Positions 9,369 through 19,905 of a stretch of 64,000 bases of DNA are shown one piece after another. Numbering within the stretch: position 1 is the first letter of the stretch; each line of letters starts with the position of its first letter. Both the position numbers and the translations under genes were made by a program. The notes beneath the pieces were generated by a model. The model was not told the origin of the DNA and did no database searches. It worked only from the letters and a program-made list of their open reading frames with translations. The DNA comes from Pseudomonas fulva (GTDB lineage Bacteria; Pseudomonadota; Gammaproteobacteria; Pseudomonadales; Pseudomonadaceae). The stretch lies in the NCBI RefSeq assembly GCF_023517795.1, contig NZ_CP082928.1, positions 3,968,001 through 4,032,000 of the forward strand. The letters are read 5' to 3'.

Positions 9369-10126
9369 ATTTCTACGCGATCCGCGCCATCTACCTGTTC
9401 GAGCTGGCGCGCACCTGGCGCACCCTGCTGCAGAGCATCGCCACCCCGGTGATCACCACCTCGCTGTACTTCGTGGTGTTCGGCTCGGCCATCGGCTCGA
9501 GCATGACCCAGGTGCATGGCGTCAGCTATGGCGCCTTCATCATTCCCGGGCTGATCATGCTGGCGCTGCTCACCGAGAGCATTTCCAACGCCTCGTTCGG
9601 CATCTACATGCCCAAGTACTCGGGCACCATCTACGAGGTGCTGTCGGCGCCGATTTCCTACCTGGAAATTCTCGTCGGCTATGTCGGTGCGGCGGCCACC
9701 AAGTCCATCGTGCTCGGTTTGATCATCCTCGCCACGGCGCGGCTGTTCGTCGACTTCGAGATTCTCCACCCCTTCTGGATGCTGGCCTTCCTGGTGCTCA
9801 CGGCGCTGACCTTCAGCCTGTTCGGCTTCATCATCGGGGTGTGGGCCGATGGCTGGGAGAAGCTGCAGATCGTGCCGGCGCTGATCGTCACGCCGCTGAC
9901 CTTTCTCGGCGGCAGCTTCTACTCGATCAGCATGCTGCCGCCGGTGTGGCAGACGGTGACCCTGTTCAACCCCGTGGTGTACCTGATCAGCGCGTTTCGC
10001 TGGAGCTTCTACGGCGTGTCGGACGTCAACGTGATGGTCAGCCTGGGCATGATCCTGGGCTTTCTGCTGGCTTGCATTCTCACCGTCGGGTGGATCTTTA
10101 AAACCGGCTACCGCCTCAAGAGCTGA
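9365..10126 (+). CDS. ABC-2 type permease (YadH-like)
   Basis: A 253-residue inner-membrane permease with about six transmembrane segments and the ABC-2 family text [12 protein letters not shown] and [19 protein letters not shown]. It is translationally coupled to the ATPase gene by an ATGA overlap. It forms the channel of a two-gene exporter. YadH-like permeases are widespread in proteobacteria and their substrate is not established; nothing nearby suggests one. Confidence 0.92.
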   Translation: MNFYAIRAIYLFELARTWRTLLQSIATPVITTSLYFVVFGSAIGSSMTQVHGVSYGAFIIPGLIMLALLTESISNASFGIYMPKYSGTIYEVLSAPISYLEILVGYVGAAATKSIVLGLIILATARLFVDFEILHPFWMLAFLVLTALTFSLFGFIIGVWADGWEKLQIVPALIVTPLTFLGGSFYSISMLPPVWQTVTLFNPVVYLISAFRWSFYGVSDVNVMVSLGMILGFLLACILTVGWIFKTGYRLKS

Positions 10127-10219
10127 TGCCATGGCCCTGCGCTCGATCAGGCCGCGCAGGGTTGGGCAGCGCCCTGCTTTCATGCCATTATCCGGCGCAG
10201 AAGAATGCCGAGAATGCCC

Positions 10220-10822
10220 ATGCTGGACGAGTTACTCCAACGCGTTCGTGGTTACAGCCCACGTTTCATGGAAACCCAGGAGGGCTTTCCCGAAGCCGCG
10301 GTGCTGGTGCCCATCACCCGCAGCGACGAGCCCGAGGTGGTGCTCACGCTGCGTGCCAGCGGCCTGTCCACCCATGGCGGCGAAGTCGCCTTTCCCGGCG
10401 GCCGCCGCGACCCGGAAGACCGCGATCTGGTCGAAACCGCGCTGCGTGAGGCCGATGAGGAAATCGGCCTGCCGCCGGGGCTGGTGGAAATCGTCGGGCC
10501 GCTCAGTACCCTGGTTTCCCGGCATGGCATTCAGGTCACGCCCTACGTCGGGGTGGTGCCGGATTTCGTCGACTACCAGGCCAACGACGGCGAGATCGCC
10601 GCGGTGTTCTCGGTGCCGCTGGCGTTCTTCCGCAACGACCCCCGCGAGGTCACCCACCGTATCGATTACCTCGGGCACAGCTGGTACGTGCCGAGCTATC
10701 GCTATGGCGAGTACAAGATCTGGGGGCTGACGGCGATCATGCTGGTGGAGCTGGTCAATCTGGTCTTTGATGCCGACATCGACATGCGCCGCCCGCCCGA
10801 ACATTACGTTCATCTAAAGTGA
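10220..10822 (+). CDS. Nudix hydrolase, CoA pyrophosphatase type (NudL-like)
   Basis: A 200-residue Nudix protein. The Nudix box begins with GGRRDPED at about residue 60 and continues to READEEIG, with the expected spacing of G, E, RE and EE. It is preceded by [10 protein letters not shown], the extra signature of the NudL (UPF0035) subfamily that cleaves CoA to phosphopantetheine and 3',5'-ADP. Three in-frame ATGs (10205, 10214, 10220) are possible. The third is chosen because MLDELL is the N-terminus I recall for Pseudomonas homologues. Confidence 0.88.
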   Translation: MLDELLQRVRGYSPRFMETQEGFPEAAVLVPITRSDEPEVVLTLRASGLSTHGGEVAFPGGRRDPEDRDLVETALREADEEIGLPPGLVEIVGPLSTLVSRHGIQVTPYVGVVPDFVDYQANDGEIAAVFSVPLAFFRNDPREVTHRIDYLGHSWYVPSYRYGEYKIWGLTAIMLVELVNLVFDADIDMRRPPEHYVHLK

Positions 10823-10844
10823 ACCCGCCTGCGAGACTCCCGTC

Positions 10845-11369
10845 ATGAAATACCGCCTGGGCAATGCCCGCGTCGACCAGCACCCGCAGAGCTGGATCGC
10901 CCCCAACGCCACGGTGATCGGCAACGTGCGCCTCGACGAGGGCGCCAGCGTGTGGTTCGGCGCCGTGCTGCGTGGCGACAACGAACTCATTCATATCGGC
11001 GAGAACAGCAACGTGCAGGACGGCGCGGTGATGCACACCGACCCGGGCTCGCCGCTGACCCTGGGTACCGGGGTGACCGTCGGCCACAACGCCATGCTGC
11101 ACGGCTGCACGGTGGGCGATTACAGCCTGGTCGGCATCAATGCGGTGGTGCTCAACGGTGCGCGCATCGGCAAGCACTGCATCATCGGCGCCAATGCGCT
11201 GATCGCCGAGGGCAAGGAGATTCCCGACGGCTCGCTGGTGGTGGGCTCGCCGGGCAAGGTGGTTCGCGAACTCAGCGAGCAGCAGAAGAAACTGCTCGAG
11301 GCCGGCGCCGCCCACTACGTGCAGAACGCCCGGCGCTACGCCGCCGAACTGAGTGAGCAGGACGACTGA
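10845..11369 (+). CDS. Gamma-carbonic-anhydrase family protein (YrdA-like)
   Basis: A 174-residue left-handed beta-helix (hexapeptide repeat) protein. Metal-ligand-type histidines sit in VMHTD and in [10 protein letters not shown], as in the gamma class of carbonic anhydrases. The C-terminus is a helical tail ([24 protein letters not shown] in part). YrdA-type members bind zinc, but carbonic anhydrase activity is often weak or undetected. The stop overlaps the start of the DUF1289 gene by one base, suggesting a small operon with it. Confidence 0.9.
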   Translation: MKYRLGNARVDQHPQSWIAPNATVIGNVRLDEGASVWFGAVLRGDNELIHIGENSNVQDGAVMHTDPGSPLTLGTGVTVGHNAMLHGCTVGDYSLVGINAVVLNGARIGKHCIIGANALIAEGKEIPDGSLVVGSPGKVVRELSEQQKKLLEAGAAHYVQNARRYAAELSEQDD

Positions 11370-11560
11370 TGCAGACCCTCGAACGTCCGGTCGCCTCGCC
11401 CTGCGTGCACGTCTGTGCGCTGGACGAGGAGGACATCTGCATCGGTTGCCAGCGCAATGTCGACGAGATCACCCGCTGGAGCCGCATGGCAAACGACGAG
11501 CGCCGTCAGGTGCTGCAGCTGTGCCACGAGCGGGCCCGCGACAAGGGCATCCTGCTCTAA
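11369..11560 (+). CDS. DUF1289 small cysteine-rich protein
   Basis: A 63-residue protein with four cysteines arranged CxxxC...CxxC (Cys12, 16, 24, 27) followed by EITRW, the pattern of the DUF1289 family, which has been suggested to bind a metal or Fe-S cluster. It is coupled to the upstream gamma-carbonic-anhydrase-like gene (TGATG overlap). Function unknown. Confidence 0.88.
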   Translation: MQTLERPVASPCVHVCALDEEDICIGCQRNVDEITRWSRMANDERRQVLQLCHERARDKGILL

Positions 11561-11563
11561 CCG

Positions 11564-12235
11564 TCAGTCGTTGCGCGCGCCACCGAACGCCGCGCAGCCG
11601 CGCATCGGCTTGCCATTGAGGCGCAGCTGGGCGCTCATGTGCTGTACTGCACCGCTCATGCTGTCCACGCAACGCTGTGGCGCCAGCCACAGCTCCACGC
11701 GTTCGCCGTTGGCTTCGCTGGTCAGGTTGATACGGCCCTCGGGCAGTTGCTCTTCCATATAGGGCAATGCCAGCGGTTCACGGTCGGGCCCGCTGAGCAC
11801 CATGCCCTGATTGCTCACCGTGACGCTCCAGAACGGCTCCTGGCCGGCAGCGCGAACCAGCGTGCGTTTGAAATTGGGGTCGTCGCAGCCGTGGCCTTCG
11901 GGTTGCAGGCGGTATACCCGGCCGACCTGCATTGCGCCGTCGGCGCCGCTGATCGGGGTCGAGCCCATGACCCCACGCAGATCGGCGAACAGCGCCGAGT
12001 GGCCATCGCCCAGCAGTTCGCTGGCATCCTGGGTGATGGTGGTGCTGCCCTCGGTGATCGCGAAGCGCCGTGGGTCTTCGCAGGGCTTGAGCCACAGCTG
12101 GCCATTCTCGCGGGTCAGTTCGCCCTGCAGGCGGGTCTGGGCTTTTTCCGCGTCCACGGGTTTGCCCGTATACACCGCGCAACTGGCGAACAGGGGCAGC
12201 AGGGTGAACACTAGGAGTTTACGGCTGATGTGCAT
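11564..12235 (-). CDS. Putative lipoprotein, COG3650-like
   Basis: A 223-residue secreted protein with a lipobox-like LFASC (Cys19). The central segment includes GQEPFWSVTVSNQGMVLSGP and LPYMEEQLPEGRI, a conserved block of uncharacterised Pseudomonas lipoproteins grouped in COG3650. The ATG at 12235 begins the signal peptide; the reading frame stays open upstream but codes no plausible N-terminus. It converges on the DUF1289 gene with only three bases between the stops. Function unknown; probably envelope-located. Confidence 0.75.
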   Translation of the reverse strand: MHISRKLLVFTLLPLFASCAVYTGKPVDAEKAQTRLQGELTRENGQLWLKPCEDPRRFAITEGSTTITQDASELLGDGHSALFADLRGVMGSTPISGADGAMQVGRVYRLQPEGHGCDDPNFKRTLVRAAGQEPFWSVTVSNQGMVLSGPDREPLALPYMEEQLPEGRINLTSEANGERVELWLAPQRCVDSMSGAVQHMSAQLRLNGKPMRGCAAFGGARND

Positions 12236-12300
12236 GGGGCTCTCCGACTGGCGAGGGGCCACGTTACCGAGGCCGCCGGGCAATCTCAAGGAGACCAGCG

Positions 12301-12696
12301 ATGATTTGCTGCAAGCGGGTGTATGAACCGCGTGAGGAGAGTGATGGCTATCGAGTGCTGGTCGATCGGCTATGGCCGAGGGGCTTAAGCAGGGAGCGAC
12401 TGCAGTATGACGAGTGGTTGCGCGAGGTGGCGCCATCGACCGAGCTGCGCCGCGAGTTCGCCCATCGGGCCGAGGCGTTCGAGATGTTCAGCGAGGGTTA
12501 CCGCCGCGAGCTGGCAGCACACCCGGAGTATTGGCAGGGTCTGCTGGCACGCGCCGCAGCAGGCACGCTGACGCTGCTGTACGCCGCCCGCGACAGGGAG
12601 CGCAACAATGCCCGCGTGCTGCAGGAGTTTCTCGAGGATGAACTGGATCGACGGGGCACGAGCAGCTCGCCGGTCTGTTACGCCGGCGAGCTGTAG
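12301..12696 (+). CDS. DUF488 family protein (YeaO-like)
   Basis: A 131-residue protein with the hallmark DGYRVLVDRLWPRGLSRE near the N-terminus and a later TLLYAARDRERNNA segment, both typical of DUF488. AAGGAGA precedes the ATG at 12301. Function unknown. It is divergent from the lipoprotein gene, with a 65-bp shared upstream region. Confidence 0.85.
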   Translation: MICCKRVYEPREESDGYRVLVDRLWPRGLSRERLQYDEWLREVAPSTELRREFAHRAEAFEMFSEGYRRELAAHPEYWQGLLARAAAGTLTLLYAARDRERNNARVLQEFLEDELDRRGTSSSPVCYAGEL

Positions 12697-12774
12697 GGCT
12701 AGCAGTTGTCTACGATCATTCGCGGTAATTGCGCATGTAGTGACTGCAACGTGGCGAAAGCGGCCATTTGCAGT

Positions 12775-12834
12775 GGTGGGCTAAAGCCCACCCTATAGAT
12801 CGTGCCAGCCTCGTAGGGTGGGCTTCAGCCCACC
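12775..12834. repeat. REP-like inverted repeat doublet
   Basis: Two near-perfect palindromes, GGTGGGCTAAAGCCCACC (12775-12792) and GGTGGGCTTCAGCCCACC (12817-12834), face each other. GCCCACCCTA and TAGGGTGGGC between them form a further inverted repeat. The layout is that of paired extragenic palindromes (BIME-like), common between Pseudomonas genes. It may also act as a transcript 3' stabiliser for the DUF488 gene. Confidence 0.7.
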
Positions 12835-12844
12835 AATATGAGCA

Positions 12845-12985
12845 GGTTTACGATGGCTCCCACGCTCCAGCGTGGTAGCCCAGGCGAAGGCGCTCTGCGC
12901 CTGCTCCGGTTGCGCGCGGCATGCAACAGCGGACGCAGAGCGCCCTCGGCGGCATTCCCATGCCGAGCGTGAGGAACGATCAGTT
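12845..12985. repeat. Second family of intergenic palindromic elements
   Basis: This stretch holds CCCACGCTCCAGCGTGG, a long-range pair GGCGCTCTGCG / CGCAGAGCGCC, and CGGCATTCCCATGCCG, ending in GAGGAACGATCAG. These GGACGCAGAGCG- and CCCACGC-type elements resemble the repeated intergenic elements seen in many Pseudomonas genomes. Together with the doublet just upstream they fill the 347-bp gap between the DUF488 and NIPSNAP genes; I see no gene there. Confidence 0.6.
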
Positions 12986-13043
12986 GAATCCGCCCCTTAT
13001 CGCAGTCGATTCCGGATACAAGCTCCCAGACACCCAACGATCG

Positions 13044-13358
13044 TTAACGCGGCTCGACGCCAACCGGTCGCATAAAGCTGCGCTCGTAGCTGAGGATGCA
13101 GCGGTTCTGTTGGGCGTAGGCGAAGGCGGCCAGGCATTCTTCGTCCTTCATGGAGCGCTCCCGATAGTCCTCGTAGGCAGCCAGGCTGGGAAAGCTGAAC
13201 AGCGCCAGGGCCACATTGTTGGCACCTTCGGAGGGCAGGAAGTAGCCGTGGTGCTGGCCGCCGAATTTCTCCACCAGGGGAATCCACAAGTTGGCGTAGT
13301 GCTCGAATTCGGCCAGCTGGTAAGGGTCGATGATGTAGCGCAGGTAACAGGTGATCAT
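13044..13358 (-). CDS. NIPSNAP family protein
   Basis: A 104-residue ferredoxin-like-fold protein with the NIPSNAP text TCYLRYIIDPYQLAEFEHYANLW and GGQHHGYFLPSEGANN (in part). The start at 13358 has AAGGAGAAGACC just upstream. NIPSNAP proteins are small dimeric alpha/beta-barrel proteins of unclear function, often next to oxidoreductases; no partner is visible here. Confidence 0.85.
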   Translation of the reverse strand: MITCYLRYIIDPYQLAEFEHYANLWIPLVEKFGGQHHGYFLPSEGANNVALALFSFPSLAAYEDYRERSMKDEECLAAFAYAQQNRCILSYERSFMRPVGVEPR

Positions 13359-13415
13359 GGTCTTCTCCTTGACGGGGCGAGCAGCATAACGCCGTCCCCG
13401 AATGCACCGTGAGCA

Positions 13416-13667
13416 TCAGCCGAAAATCTGGCCGAGGCCCTGCAGCGTTTCGTGAATGTTGCGCTGGATGCTGTCCTTGGCGATCAGCGCTCCATAGATC
13501 ATCAGGCCGTTTACCAGCAGCAGAAAGCCGGCCAGCCAGAGGTTGTGGCTAAGCGCGATCAGCACATGGAGCGAGCCGCCAGCGACCAGTAGCGTCAGCA
13601 GAATGTATACGCAGCGCAGGCCCGTGAAGCTGCGGCGCTCGAGATCGATCGGCGTGAAGCTGTTCAT
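13416..13667 (-). CDS. Small membrane protein, unknown function
   Basis: An 83-residue protein with two transmembrane helices (about residues 19-37 and 43-63) joined by a short loop, and a polar C-terminal tail. The start at 13667 is preceded by GGAGG. I do not recognise the family. It lies between the NIPSNAP gene and a LysR regulator on the same strand; the 12-bp gap to the regulator suggests co-transcription with it. Confidence 0.6.
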   Translation of the reverse strand: MNSFTPIDLERRSFTGLRCVYILLTLLVAGGSLHVLIALSHNLWLAGFLLLVNGLMIYGALIAKDSIQRNIHETLQGLGQIFG

Positions 13668-13679
13668 GTCCAGCCTCCG

Positions 13680-14555
13680 TCAGGCGCTCAATAACCGTTC
13701 CAGCAGCCATGAGGCTGCCGGCCCCAGGGGCCTGACCCGAGACCAGACGACATCGACGGCTACCTGCTTCGGCCAGCCATTGACCGCCAGCTCATGCAGG
13801 CCCTGGTTACCGTGGCTCTGCACCAGCTGGCGGGGCAGGGCGGCCCAGCCGAAGCCCAGGGCGGCCATTTCCAGCAACAGCAGGTAGTCTGGCGCCGACC
13901 AGCAGCGCCCCCCGCTGCCGGGCAGGTCGTCCAGTTCGCCGGGGTGGTCCGCCACGCTGCTCAGGCGTAGCACGCGCCAGTGCATCAGGTCTTCGAGGGT
14001 GACGCGAGGCAGTCGGCTGAGCGGATGCCCCTTGGCGACGAACAGGCCGAAGTCCGCCGCGTCCGCCAGGCTCGCGTGGGCCAGCTCGGGCGGGTAGCTG
14101 GCCTGGGCGGCAAGCAGGCCCAGGTGGGCGCGGCCCTGGCCGACCAGATCCAGCACATCGGCGTGTTCGGCGAAGAAACACTCGAACTCCAGATCCGGGT
14201 AGCGCTCATCCAGCTCGCTCAGGCGCGCCTGGTACTGGCTGGCCTGATAGGCGTCGGAGAGTACCAGGGTCAGCTTGGGCTCCAGGCCCGCCGCCAGCTG
14301 GCTGGCCTGGCGCAGGAGGCGGTCCGAGGCGGCCAGTACGTCCTGCACGCGGCTCAGCAGGCTGCTGCCGGCTTCGGTCAGGGCCAGGTGCCGGGCGCCG
14401 CGCACGAACAGGGTGACGTCGAGGTCGACCTCGAGGCGCGAAATCGCCTCGCTGATCGTCGACTGGCTTTTGCCCAGACGCCGGGCCGCGGCGCTGAACG
14501 AGCCCGTGGCAGCTGCCTGGGCGAATGCCTGCAGGGATTCGGGAGAGAGATTCAT
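13680..14555 (-). CDS. LysR-type transcriptional regulator
   Basis: A 291-residue LysR protein with an N-terminal HTH (LQAFAQAAATGSFSAAARRL) and an effector domain. It is divergent from the PACE efflux gene. LysR regulators paired this way, as with AceR/AceI, usually control the neighbouring efflux pump. The 85-bp intergenic region is short and must hold both promoters. Confidence 0.88.
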   Translation of the reverse strand: MNLSPESLQAFAQAAATGSFSAAARRLGKSQSTISEAISRLEVDLDVTLFVRGARHLALTEAGSSLLSRVQDVLAASDRLLRQASQLAAGLEPKLTLVLSDAYQASQYQARLSELDERYPDLEFECFFAEHADVLDLVGQGRAHLGLLAAQASYPPELAHASLADAADFGLFVAKGHPLSRLPRVTLEDLMHWRVLRLSSVADHPGELDDLPGSGGRCWSAPDYLLLLEMAALGFGWAALPRQLVQSHGNQGLHELAVNGWPKQVAVDVVWSRVRPLGPAASWLLERLLSA

Positions 14556-14640
14556 ATCGGTTTAGCCGATGGCTGTTAACTTTCAGCTGGCAGTTTTGCC
14601 GATGAGAATAGCGCCATCGATCCTACCTAGCGAGTCTGAA

Positions 14641-15102
14641 ATGAAGCCGTCCACCATTGCCCGGCGCTCCATGAAAGAGCGCGTATTGCACGCCACCCTG
14701 TTCGAACTGATCGCCGTGGTGGTGTGCGCACCGCTGCTGGCCTGGGCGATGGGCAAGTCGCTGGCGCACATGGGCGCCCTGACCCTGATGTTCTCGGCCA
14801 TCGCCATGCTCTGGAACATGATTTTCAACATCCTGTTCGATGCCGCGCAGCGGCGCATGGGTTTCGAGCGCGGCCTGTGGGCGCGAATCAGCCATGCGCT
14901 GCTGTTCGAGGCCGGCCTGATCCTGGTGCTGGTACCGCTGGCGGCCTGGTGGCTGTCGATCAGCCTGGTGGCGGCGTTCTTCCTGGATATCGGCCTGATC
15001 CTGTTCTTCCTGCCGTACACCCTGGGCTACAACCTGGCCTACGACAAACTGCGCGAGCGCTACTACAGCCGGCGTCAGGCCCGCCCATTGGCGTGTTCCT
15101 GA
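14641..15102 (+). CDS. PACE family efflux transporter
   Basis: A 153-residue membrane protein with four transmembrane helices in two tandem repeats. Each repeat starts with the family motif (ERVLHATLFE and RISHALLFEAG) and contains the membrane-embedded acidic residue. PACE pumps export biocides such as chlorhexidine or short-chain diamines using the proton gradient. The start at 14641 places the first repeat near the N-terminus; in-frame upstream starts at 14569 and 14602 are less likely. Control by the divergent LysR is probable. Confidence 0.88.
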   Translation: MKPSTIARRSMKERVLHATLFELIAVVVCAPLLAWAMGKSLAHMGALTLMFSAIAMLWNMIFNILFDAAQRRMGFERGLWARISHALLFEAGLILVLVPLAAWWLSISLVAAFFLDIGLILFFLPYTLGYNLAYDKLRERYYSRRQARPLACS

Positions 15103-15192
15103 CGGGCGAGCGGGGCCGTCAGTCCCGGCCGGCTTGTGGCCGGCTGGCGGCTGCCACTAAGCTGCGCGGTTTCGTTACCCCGAAGAGGCGGT

Positions 15193-15729
15193 ATGGCCAC
15201 GCAAAGCATCATCGTCCCGCGCATTTCCAGCTTTCCCGGTCACGAGCGCAAGGCGCAGCAGATCCTGCGCTGGCTGGCCAAGCGCGATATCGTCGAGGCG
15301 CTGCCGACCACCTGCGGGCGCAGCGGCATGGCCTACGCCATCGCGCCGGGGGCGAGCCGGGTGGTGGAGGCGGCTGGGCAGTTGCCATTCGCCCAGCCGG
15401 TCAACGGCCTGGAGGTCATCTACCGGCGCTGCATCTATACGCCCACCGAAGGGTTTCTCGAGGAAGCCGGTTGCCCGGAGTGCCGGCAGGAGATCGGCGA
15501 GGCGCTGTTCGAGAGCCTGGACGAGTGGATGCCCGGCGAAACCGACAACTTCGCCTGCCCGCTGTGTGGGCATGAAGACGACATCAACGGCTTTCTGTTC
15601 CTGCAGCCCTGCGGGTTTTCCAACCTGGGCTTCATCTTCAACGGCTGGGCGCAGGCGCGCTTCACGGCAAGCTTTCTCGAAGAGTTCGCCGAACGGCTGG
15701 GCTATCCGGTGGCCGTGGTAGAGGCTTGA
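15193..15729 (+). CDS. Conserved protein with zinc-ribbon-like cysteine pairs
   Basis: A 178-residue soluble protein. Two CPxC motifs (CPEC and CPLC) about 34 residues apart suggest a zinc ribbon. The C-terminal half has FLQPCGFSNLGFIFNGWAQA. GAAGAGGCGG precedes the ATG. Pseudomonas homologues have carried the name sugar ABC transporter ATPase, which the sequence does not support: there is no Walker A. Function unknown. It is upstream of and parallel to guaB but separated by about 220 bp with its own promoter signals. Confidence 0.7.
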   Translation: MATQSIIVPRISSFPGHERKAQQILRWLAKRDIVEALPTTCGRSGMAYAIAPGASRVVEAAGQLPFAQPVNGLEVIYRRCIYTPTEGFLEEAGCPECRQEIGEALFESLDEWMPGETDNFACPLCGHEDDINGFLFLQPCGFSNLGFIFNGWAQARFTASFLEEFAERLGYPVAVVEA

Positions 15730-15885
15730 GTGAGGCGTCTATCCCTCGTGGAGGGCGACCAGGGGAGAGAAGGGGAGCTCTTCCTTGAGCCTGAGATAAT
15801 TCAGGCTACGCGAATGCGCTTCGGTTCCCCGCTCGCCGAGAATCATTTCGGTTAGACGCCGAACGGTCGATCGCCATTCTTTACA

Positions 15886-17421
<1,536 letters not shown>

Positions 17422-17448
17422 AAATCGATTTTTGCACTGTATGAAGAA

Positions 17449-17470
17449 CGGGGCTGTATCGACAGCCCCG
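17449..17470 (+). terminator. Hairpin between guaB and guaA
   Basis: CGGGGCTGT / ACAGCCCCG with a four-base loop forms a strong stem 28 bases after guaB, followed by only a weakly T-rich stretch. It may be a partial terminator or attenuator that sets the guaA:guaB ratio, or an mRNA-stabilising stem. Confidence 0.55.
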
Positions 17471-17504
17471 CGTTGTTTCTGCTTCCACTGACGAGAACAG
17501 AGTC

Positions 17505-19082
17505 ATGGCCCTCGACATTCACGCTCACCGTATCCTGATCCTCGATTTCGGTTCCCAGTACACCCAGCTGATCGCCCGCCGCGTGCGCGAGATCGGCGTG
17601 TTCTGCGAACTGCATCCCTGGGACATGTCCGACGAGGACATCCGGGCCTTCGCCCCACGTGGCATCATCCTGGCCGGCGGCCCCGAGTCGGTTCACGAAG
17701 CCAACAGCCCGCGCGCGCGTCAGGCCGTATTCGACCTCGGCGTACCGCTGCTGGGCATCTGCTACGGCATGCAGACCATGGCCGAGCAACTGGGCGGCAA
17801 GGTCGAAGGTTCCGACCTGCGCGAATTCGGCTACGCCCGGGTCGACGTGGTCGGCAAGAGCAAGCTGCTCGACGGCATCGAAGACCATGTCGACGCCGAC
17901 GGCGTGCTGGGCCTGGACGTGTGGATGAGCCACGGCGACAAGGTCACCCAGCTGCCGGGCCAGTTCAACGTGCTGGCCAGCACCCCGAGCTGCCCGATCG
18001 CCGGCATGTTCGACGATGCCCGCGGCTACTACGGCGTGCAGTTCCACCCCGAAGTGACCCACACCAAGCAGGGTGGTCGCATCCTCACCCGCTTCGTGCA
18101 GGACATCTGCGGTTGCGAAGCGCTGTGGACGCCGTCCAACATCGTCGAAGACGCCATCGCCCAGGTGCGTGAGCAGGTCGGCGATGCCAACGTGCTGCTG
18201 GGCCTGTCCGGCGGCGTCGACAGCTCGGTGGTCGCCGCGCTGCTGCACAAAGCCATCGGCGACCAGCTGACCTGCGTGTTCGTCGACAACGGCCTGCTGC
18301 GCCTGCACGAAGGCGACCAGGTGATGGCCATGTTCAAAGAGAACATGGGCGTCAAGGTGATCCGCGCCGACGCCGAGAAGCAGTTCCTCGACAACCTGGC
18401 CGGCGAAGCCGACCCGGAGAAGAAGCGCAAGATCATCGGCCGCACCTTCATCGACGTGTTCGATGCCGAGGCCAGCAAGCTGCCGAACATCCAGTTCCTC
18501 GCCCAGGGCACCATCTACCCGGACGTGATCGAGTCGGCTGGCGCCAAGAGCGGCAAGGCCCACGTGATCAAGTCGCACCACAACGTCGGTGGCCTGCCTG
18601 AGGAAATGAACCTCAAGCTGGTCGAGCCATTGCGTGAACTGTTCAAGGACGAAGTGCGCAAGATTGGCCTGGAGTTGGGCCTGCCGTACGACATGGTCTA
18701 CCGCCACCCGTTCCCGGGCCCGGGCCTGGGCGTGCGCATCCTCGGTGAAGTGAAGAAGGAATACGCCGACATCCTGCGCCGCGCCGACCATATCTTCATC
18801 GAAGAACTGCGCAAGGCCGACTGGTACCACAAGACCAGCCAGGCCTTCGTGGTGTTCCAGCCGGTGCGTTCGGTGGGCGTGGTCGGTGACGGCCGTCGCT
18901 ACGCCTGGGTCGTCGCCCTGCGCGCCGTGGAAACCGTGGACTTCATGACCGCACGCTGGGCGCACCTGCCTTACGAGCTGCTGGAGACCGTGAGCGGCCG
19001 GATCATCAACGAAATCGACGGCATCTCCCGCGTCACCTACGACGTGTCGAGCAAGCCGCCAGCGACCATCGAGTGGGAGTGA
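17505..19082 (+). CDS. guaA: GMP synthase (glutamine-hydrolysing)
   Basis: A 525-residue enzyme converting XMP to GMP with glutamine and ATP. It has an N-terminal class I glutamine amidotransferase (nucleophile in GICYGMQ, about Cys86; QFHPEVTHT histidine and glutamate), a PP-loop ATP pyrophosphatase (LSGGVDSSV near residue 234) and a C-terminal dimerisation domain ending IEWE. Its last bases GAGTGGGAGTGAT are repeated exactly 27.9 kb downstream, so the gene end is the apparent attachment site of an inserted island; the coding sequence itself is intact. Confidence 0.98.
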   Translation: MALDIHAHRILILDFGSQYTQLIARRVREIGVFCELHPWDMSDEDIRAFAPRGIILAGGPESVHEANSPRARQAVFDLGVPLLGICYGMQTMAEQLGGKVEGSDLREFGYARVDVVGKSKLLDGIEDHVDADGVLGLDVWMSHGDKVTQLPGQFNVLASTPSCPIAGMFDDARGYYGVQFHPEVTHTKQGGRILTRFVQDICGCEALWTPSNIVEDAIAQVREQVGDANVLLGLSGGVDSSVVAALLHKAIGDQLTCVFVDNGLLRLHEGDQVMAMFKENMGVKVIRADAEKQFLDNLAGEADPEKKRKIIGRTFIDVFDAEASKLPNIQFLAQGTIYPDVIESAGAKSGKAHVIKSHHNVGGLPEEMNLKLVEPLRELFKDEVRKIGLELGLPYDMVYRHPFPGPGLGVRILGEVKKEYADILRRADHIFIEELRKADWYHKTSQAFVVFQPVRSVGVVGDGRRYAWVVALRAVETVDFMTARWAHLPYELLETVSGRIINEIDGISRVTYDVSSKPPATIEWE

Positions 19083-19083
19083 T
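19071..19083 (+). repeat. Left attachment-site repeat in the guaA 3' end (attL candidate)
   Basis: GAGTGGGAGTGAT spans the guaA stop codon and is identical to 46998-47010. Similarity extends with three mismatches over about 22 bases (AT-GAGTGGGAGTGAT-CCG-GTC). The guaA 3' end is a known integration site for tyrosine-integrase genomic islands. Confidence 0.65.
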
Positions 19084-19482
19084 ACCGAGTCCTTTTGGGC
19101 TTTTTGAGACGTATCGGTAGCAAGTGCTAACGTATTGATTTTTAAGTTAGTCCGTTGCTTTTGCTATCGGGCCCTATCGCCACTAAGCAACGCGGGTTGG
19201 CGGTAGCGGCGACGGTAATAAATGGACGGTTGGTTAAGACCGTTCCGTTTACTATCCAGTCAGAACCGGTCTGTGACGGTAATTCACTCCTCGGGAAAGC
19301 TTGCTTGGTGCGGCTTTCCCGGCATCAACAGGTCTCCTGACCCTTGACGGTAAACGCCGTCATGAACAGGAGTAAAAACCTCGATGCTTAGTGATACCAA
19401 ACTTCGCAAGCCCAAGTCCAAGCCATACGATATGGTTGTTAGTTGTTAGGCCATGGGGCCGCACAAGGGTGTGTGAATTGAT
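19084..19482. other. Gene-poor junction between guaA and the first island gene
   Basis: About 400 bp of lower-GC sequence without a supported full gene. It holds a GACGG/CCGTC stem, a good ribosome binding site (CAGGAGTAAAAACC) and the integrase fragment at 19384. A 61-codon frame at 19155-19340 lacks a recognisable start signal or motif and is not called. Confidence 0.6.
19384..19449 (+). pseudogene. N-terminal remnant of a tyrosine integrase (DUF4102 type)
   Basis: After CAGGAG there is an ATG followed by LSDTKLRKPKSKPYDM and then a stop after 21 codons. The LTDTKLR...KPY opening is the typical start of P4-type integrases (DUF4102 arm-binding domain), which use gene 3' ends such as guaA as attachment sites. 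Everything beyond about residue 17 is missing. Position and orientation, directly downstream of guaA reading away from it, are as expected for a guaA-specific integrase. Confidence 0.6.
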
Positions 19483-19905
19483 ATGTATCCACTTGGGAAA
19501 GTAATTATATCATTCACTTTATGCCCGGCGCTGGTTGCATTCGCCATTGCATTCGATTTCGCTAGGGTTGAGTTATCTTCGAAAAACTCAAGTATGAGCT
19601 TGTTGGAAATAGTAAGCGGCGCACTTTGGCTCAGTATGCTGGGGTCGCTGGCTAGCTTGCTCTTCTACGGATTGCCAGCGTTGATTCTATCAATCATATA
19701 CGCGTCTTGCGGGCTTTACAGATGTGCTCTTCATATCTTTATCGTAACCATGGCTGGAGGTTTTGGCGCACTGGCTTGGGGTACGGTTCTACCTATGGAT
19801 ATAAATGAGACGTTCAACTTTTTATCAGGTGCAATAACCTCGCTCGTTATGGCTATGTATGCGCTTCCCAAGCAAATGATCCGTCATCGTACGGGCGGTC
19901 CGTAA
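19483..19905 (+). CDS. Hypothetical polytopic membrane protein
   Basis: A 140-residue protein with four predicted transmembrane helices (about residues 6-25, 45-70, 78-100 and 112-128) and a basic C-terminus (KQMIRHRTGG). AAGGGTG lies upstream of the ATG. Its AT-richer codon use differs from guaA and suggests acquisition with the island. Family not recognised. Confidence 0.55.
   Translation: MYPLGKVIISFTLCPALVAFAIAFDFARVELSSKNSSMSLLEIVSGALWLSMLGSLASLLFYGLPALILSIIYASCGLYRCALHIFIVTMAGGFGALAWGTVLPMDINETFNFLSGAITSLVMAMYALPKQMIRHRTGGP

Noticed and set aside
19155..19340. 61-codon frame after guaA
   Set aside because: No ribosome binding site, family text or membrane pattern; it lies in the leader of the integrase remnant.
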